DNA from: Bacteroidetes bacterium SW_11_45_7
Lineage (GTDB): Bacteria; Bacteroidota; Bacteroidia; Chitinophagales; SW-11-45-7
Assembly (NCBI GenBank): GCA_003022985.1
Contig: PXTV01000033.1
Coordinates: 2,371 to 10,368 of the forward strand
Direction of reading: 5' to 3'
DNA: 7,998 nucleotides
Shown here: positions 5,793-7,998 of the stretch, piece after piece
Layout of the letters: every line of letters starts with the position of its first letter
Numbering within the stretch: position 1 is the stretch's first letter
The notes under the pieces: generated by a model
Told to the model about the DNA's origin: nothing
Databases searched by the model: none
The model's input: only the letters and a program-made list of their open reading frames with translations
Program-made: the position numbers and the translations under genes

Positions 5793-7136
5793 ATGGTTTG
5801 TAAAAATCGTGCAATTGCTATTGTCTTAAGCGGGATAAAGTTAATACTTCTTACAGGCATTTCTCATAGCTGTGCCTTTAAAATCCAAAAGCATTTTCTT
5901 GCTCAAGATGATGTCATACATGAAAACAGGGAAGGCCAAACAACTGAAAAGCGATCTCCCTGCTCGCTTAACAGCTCTTACCGACCGGCCACCAACCGCC
6001 CTGCGGATATTCCCAAACGTTATGTGAGGCTGAATTTTCACATTATTCAGGATACCGGCCGCAATCATACATTTAATCGAAAGCTGGGCAGGTCTTACGT
6101 GAAGTTGTTGGTGAAAAACGCCAATGAAACGTTGACCAACAATCAAAAAATGGTCCTGCCAAAAGGCAATACTACACCAGTGCTGCCGCTTCGGTTTGAG
6201 TACAAACTTGCCGGACGACCGGGTAATCCTGAAGATGATGGGATTTATTTTCATGAACACGAAACGTTATGGCGATTCGTCAAACAGGGGAAGCAGCGAA
6301 ATACCTACAGCCGGAAGGCATATAAAAAGTTTGGCGTCCAAAAAGGCGGGGTGATCAACATCTTCTTACTTGAACACCATCCCGATAGTGTGCAATCATC
6401 AACTTATAAGGCATCAGGCGATGGGGTGGGCTTTTCCAATTTTGTGAAAATAGTGGGTTGTTTTCAACATTTGCACAGAAACCGCATTACGGAAGACGGT
6501 ACGCTTGAGCCGGGGACACCTGTGCAAAGTAATCTTCTGAATCACGAATTAGGGCATTCGCTGGGGCTCTCGCATACCTGGAATATGGGCGATGGCTGTG
6601 ATGATACACCGCGCAATCAAGGGTGTTGGATGCCCAATCTCGACCCTCCCTGTGATAAAGAGTATACCACCAACAACGTCATGGATTACAATCACAGGCA
6701 GGATGCTTACACACCCTGCCAGATTGGAAAAATCCAAAAGAATTTCGCCCGGATCGGTTCACCTCAGCGCAAAAAATTGGAAAAGAATTGGTGCTCCTAT
6801 AAATCCGATTCCACAGTCTTTATAGGAGCGTTTGAGGATGTCGTCTGGCAAGGTCACAGGGACTTGGAAGGCGACATTATTATCAACAATCAAGGCAGTT
6901 TAACGATCCACTGTCGCGTTCATTTACCAAAGGGTGCCAAAATCATTGTGAAGCCGAAAGCGAAACTGGTTTTGGATGGCGCTACAATTACCAACCTGTG
7001 CGGTGACAAGTGGCAAGGGATTCAAGTGTGGGAAAATCAGCGAAATGAGCCCATTATTACATTCCAAAACGATGCTTCTCTTGAGCATCTTGCTCATCCT
7101 TTTCAGCCCGGCAAAGACCAAAATGTCTCGAAATAA
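5793..7136 (+). CDS. Secreted zinc metalloprotease, M43 (pappalysin/cytophagalysin) type, with short C-terminal beta-helix-like segment
   Basis: The 447-residue protein has an N-terminal signal segment (about 5-28). The zinc-binding motif of metzincins, HELGHSLGLSH, gives ligands H251, H255 and H261 and catalytic E252. The Met-turn follows as NNVMDYN with M297, then TPCQIGKI, the usual M43 ending. Several cysteines (for example C223, C269, C278, C287, C309, C334) may form disulfides. The enzyme is expected to cleave proteins outside the cell. After the catalytic domain, residues about 346-415 (VWQGHRDLEGDI, LTIHCRVHLPKGAKIIV, LVLDGATIT, CGDKWQGIQVW) match the beta-helix segment common in Bacteroidota exported proteins. 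It stops at DASLEHLAHPF and a short polar tail, with no recognisable type IX sorting domain. Catalytic function looks intact. The C-terminus looks shortened. Its start codon is 25 bases from that of the divergent TPR lipoprotein. Confidence 0.85.
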   Translation: MVCKNRAIAIVLSGIKLILLTGISHSCAFKIQKHFLAQDDVIHENREGQTTEKRSPCSLNSSYRPATNRPADIPKRYVRLNFHIIQDTGRNHTFNRKLGRSYVKLLVKNANETLTNNQKMVLPKGNTTPVLPLRFEYKLAGRPGNPEDDGIYFHEHETLWRFVKQGKQRNTYSRKAYKKFGVQKGGVINIFLLEHHPDSVQSSTYKASGDGVGFSNFVKIVGCFQHLHRNRITEDGTLEPGTPVQSNLLNHELGHSLGLSHTWNMGDGCDDTPRNQGCWMPNLDPPCDKEYTTNNVMDYNHRQDAYTPCQIGKIQKNFARIGSPQRKKLEKNWCSYKSDSTVFIGAFEDVVWQGHRDLEGDIIINNQGSLTIHCRVHLPKGAKIIVKPKAKLVLDGATITNLCGDKWQGIQVWENQRNEPIITFQNDASLEHLAHPFQPGKDQNVSK

Positions 7137-7164
7137 AAAAAGCCGGAAGGATCACCCTCCGGCC
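7131..7164 (-). terminator. Intrinsic terminator of the FKBP gene
   Basis: Bases 7142-7150 and 7155-7163 form a GC-rich stem (GCCGGA/TCCGGC plus GG/CC, one A/C mismatch) around an ATCA loop. On the minus strand the stem is followed by seven T (7141-7135), then more A/T. This is a textbook intrinsic terminator about 37 bases past the FKBP stop. On the plus strand no T-run follows, so it should be weak for the metalloprotease gene. The T-tract covers the metalloprotease stop codon at 7134-7136. Confidence 0.85.
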
Positions 7165-7200
7165 AATGGTTGCTAAGTGTTTTTGCTTGTAAGGTGAACT

Positions 7201-7731
7201 TTACTTCACGTCAACCAATTCCACATCAAACATCAGAATAGCGCCTGGCGGAATCATATCACCTGCTCCTTTTGAGCCATAGGCAAGGGGAGAGGGAATG
7301 TAAAGTGTTCCTTTACCTCCTTCCTTAAAGTGAGTGAGGCCTTTTTCCCAACCTTGGATGACCATGCCTTTACCGAGCTCGAATTCAATTGGCTCACCCC
7401 TGTCGCGCGAGGAATCGAACTTTTTTCCATTTTTCATCAGCTTACCTGTGTAGTGCACTTTCACGGTCTTGCCATTAGCAGCGGCCGTGCCCGATCCTTC
7501 TTCTTCCTTCACATAGAACACACCGGAAGGAGCTTGAGTGGCATCGATGTTATTTTGGGACAAGTACTCCTCAATCTTTTTGATGTCTTTCTTCATTTTT
7601 GGTGACATCTCTTTTGAAGTACTTTGTTCCTTTGCTTCTTCTTCAGAAGACGACTTTTCTTTGTCACCGCCCGAACTGCAGGCAGCTGTTAAGGATAGGA
7701 ACACGATAAAAATGAAAACGAGATTTCTCAT
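7201..7731 (-). CDS. FKBP-type peptidyl-prolyl cis-trans isomerase lipoprotein
   Basis: The 176-residue protein has a signal peptide with lipobox LTAAC, C18 being the lipidated residue. A low-complexity linker rich in Ser, Glu and Lys follows (19-48), then a short helical part (about 44-60). The FKBP domain occupies about 68-176. Its pocket residues are visible: Y94 in VHYTG, F105-D106 in KFDSSRDRGEP, V124-I125 and W128 in VIQGWEKGL, Y151 in LAYGSKGAG, and IPPGAILMFDVEL at the end. The enzyme speeds proline isomerisation during folding of exported proteins, here at the periplasmic face of a membrane. All expected pocket residues are present, so activity is likely. It begins 11 bases after the stop of the DHH phosphoesterase gene and ends before a clear terminator, so the two probably form an operon with this gene last. 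No strong SD is seen, as is common in this phylum. Confidence 0.94.
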   Translation of the reverse strand: MRNLVFIFIVFLSLTAACSSGGDKEKSSSEEEAKEQSTSKEMSPKMKKDIKKIEEYLSQNNIDATQAPSGVFYVKEEEGSGTAAANGKTVKVHYTGKLMKNGKKFDSSRDRGEPIEFELGKGMVIQGWEKGLTHFKEGGKGTLYIPSPLAYGSKGAGDMIPPGAILMFDVELVDVK

Positions 7732-7742
7732 GGTTAAGGGTT

Positions 7743-7998
7743 TTAGTTATGAATCAATTCCGGATAATTAGCGAGATGGTTAACGAATTTTTCTACGGTT
7801 TTGTCTAAAGAAGCTCGTGAAATACCACCGGCTGCATTTCTATGACCTCCTCCTTCAAAGTGGTTGCGAGCAAATTTATTAACATCAAAATCACCTTTTG
7901 AGCGAAACGACATCTTGACCAATTCTTCGCGCTCGGTGATCAATGCACTAAACACGACATCATTGAGCTTTAGTGGGTAATTGACCAGTCCCTCCGTA
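7743..7998 (-). CDS. DHH/DHHA1 family phosphoesterase, NrnA-like (C-terminal part)
   Basis: The frame runs off the window edge, so only the last 84 or so residues are visible; the true start lies outside. The visible part begins with TEGLVNYP and continues VVFSALI, VKMSFRSKGDFDVNKFA, then the nucleotide/phosphate-binding GGGHRNAAGG of the DHHA1 domain. This order matches bifunctional oligoribonuclease/pAp phosphatase (NrnA-like) proteins, which degrade nanoRNAs of two to five nucleotides and hydrolyse 3'-phosphoadenosine 5'-phosphate in the cytoplasm. The N-terminal DHH catalytic domain is not in the window, so its integrity cannot be judged. The gene is followed 11 bases later by the FKBP lipoprotein gene on the same strand. 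The family is well supported; the exact substrate preference is not. Confidence 0.88.
   Translation of the reverse strand, partial: TEGLVNYPLKLNDVVFSALITEREELVKMSFRSKGDFDVNKFARNHFEGGGHRNAAGGISRASLDKTVEKFVNHLANYPELIHN

Noticed and set aside
5768..5860. N-terminal extension of the TPR lipoprotein back to 5860
   Set aside because: It would place 31 residues ahead of an intact lipoprotein signal peptide and overlap the metalloprotease signal region.
6976..7176. Overlapping + frame at the end of the metalloprotease as a frameshifted continuation
   Set aside because: Its last residues come from the terminator stem and show no beta-helix or sorting-domain features, so a simple frameshift does not restore a longer protein.

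Overview
The window looks like chromosomal core sequence from a member of the phylum Bacteroidota, probably a Cytophagia-like or related marine/soil lineage. The evidence is a long three-domain IspG with a large central insert, two -7 boxes matching the Bacteroidota pattern TAnnTTTG, mostly weak Shine-Dalgarno sequences, several lipoproteins, a PKD-domain protein, and an M43 metalloprotease with the 'WQGI' beta-helix segment typical of this phylum. No RNA gene, insertion sequence, prophage, CRISPR array or defence locus was seen.

Positions 1-2405 (+ strand) are the tail of a haem-copper oxidase gene cluster. In order they are: the 3' end of a cytochrome c oxidase subunit IV gene; a hairpin with a T-tract; an SCO1/SenC copper chaperone; a DUF420 (CtaM-like) membrane protein joined to SCO by an ATGA overlap; a SnoaL/NTF2-fold protein; and a small CxxC membrane protein of unknown function. 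The CxxC gene is preceded by a leader with alternative inverted repeats and a mini-ORF that overlaps its start. The likely common theme is assembly of the oxidase, especially copper delivery and thiol chemistry. The SnoaL protein does not obviously fit.

Positions 2406-3090 (+) carry a PKD-domain lipoprotein, convergent with ispG (3115-5061, -). IspG is the [4Fe-4S] enzyme of the MEP isoprenoid pathway. Upstream of ispG on the same strand is a TPR (BamD/YbgF-like) lipoprotein (5210-5767, -). Its start codon is only 25 bp from that of a divergent gene for a secreted M43-family metalloprotease (5793-7136, +). The metalloprotease ends abruptly inside a beta-helix-like segment and lacks a recognisable C-terminal sorting domain.

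Positions 7131-7998 (-) hold an apparent operon: the C-terminal part of a DHH/DHHA1 phosphoesterase (NrnA-like), an FKBP-type peptidyl-prolyl isomerase lipoprotein, and a good intrinsic terminator whose T-tract lies over the end of the metalloprotease gene.

Most of the window is ordinary core genome. The points most worth a second look are the small CxxC protein and its leader, the truncated metalloprotease, and the SnoaL protein inside the oxidase-assembly run. I did not find a clear, previously undescribed multi-gene system.
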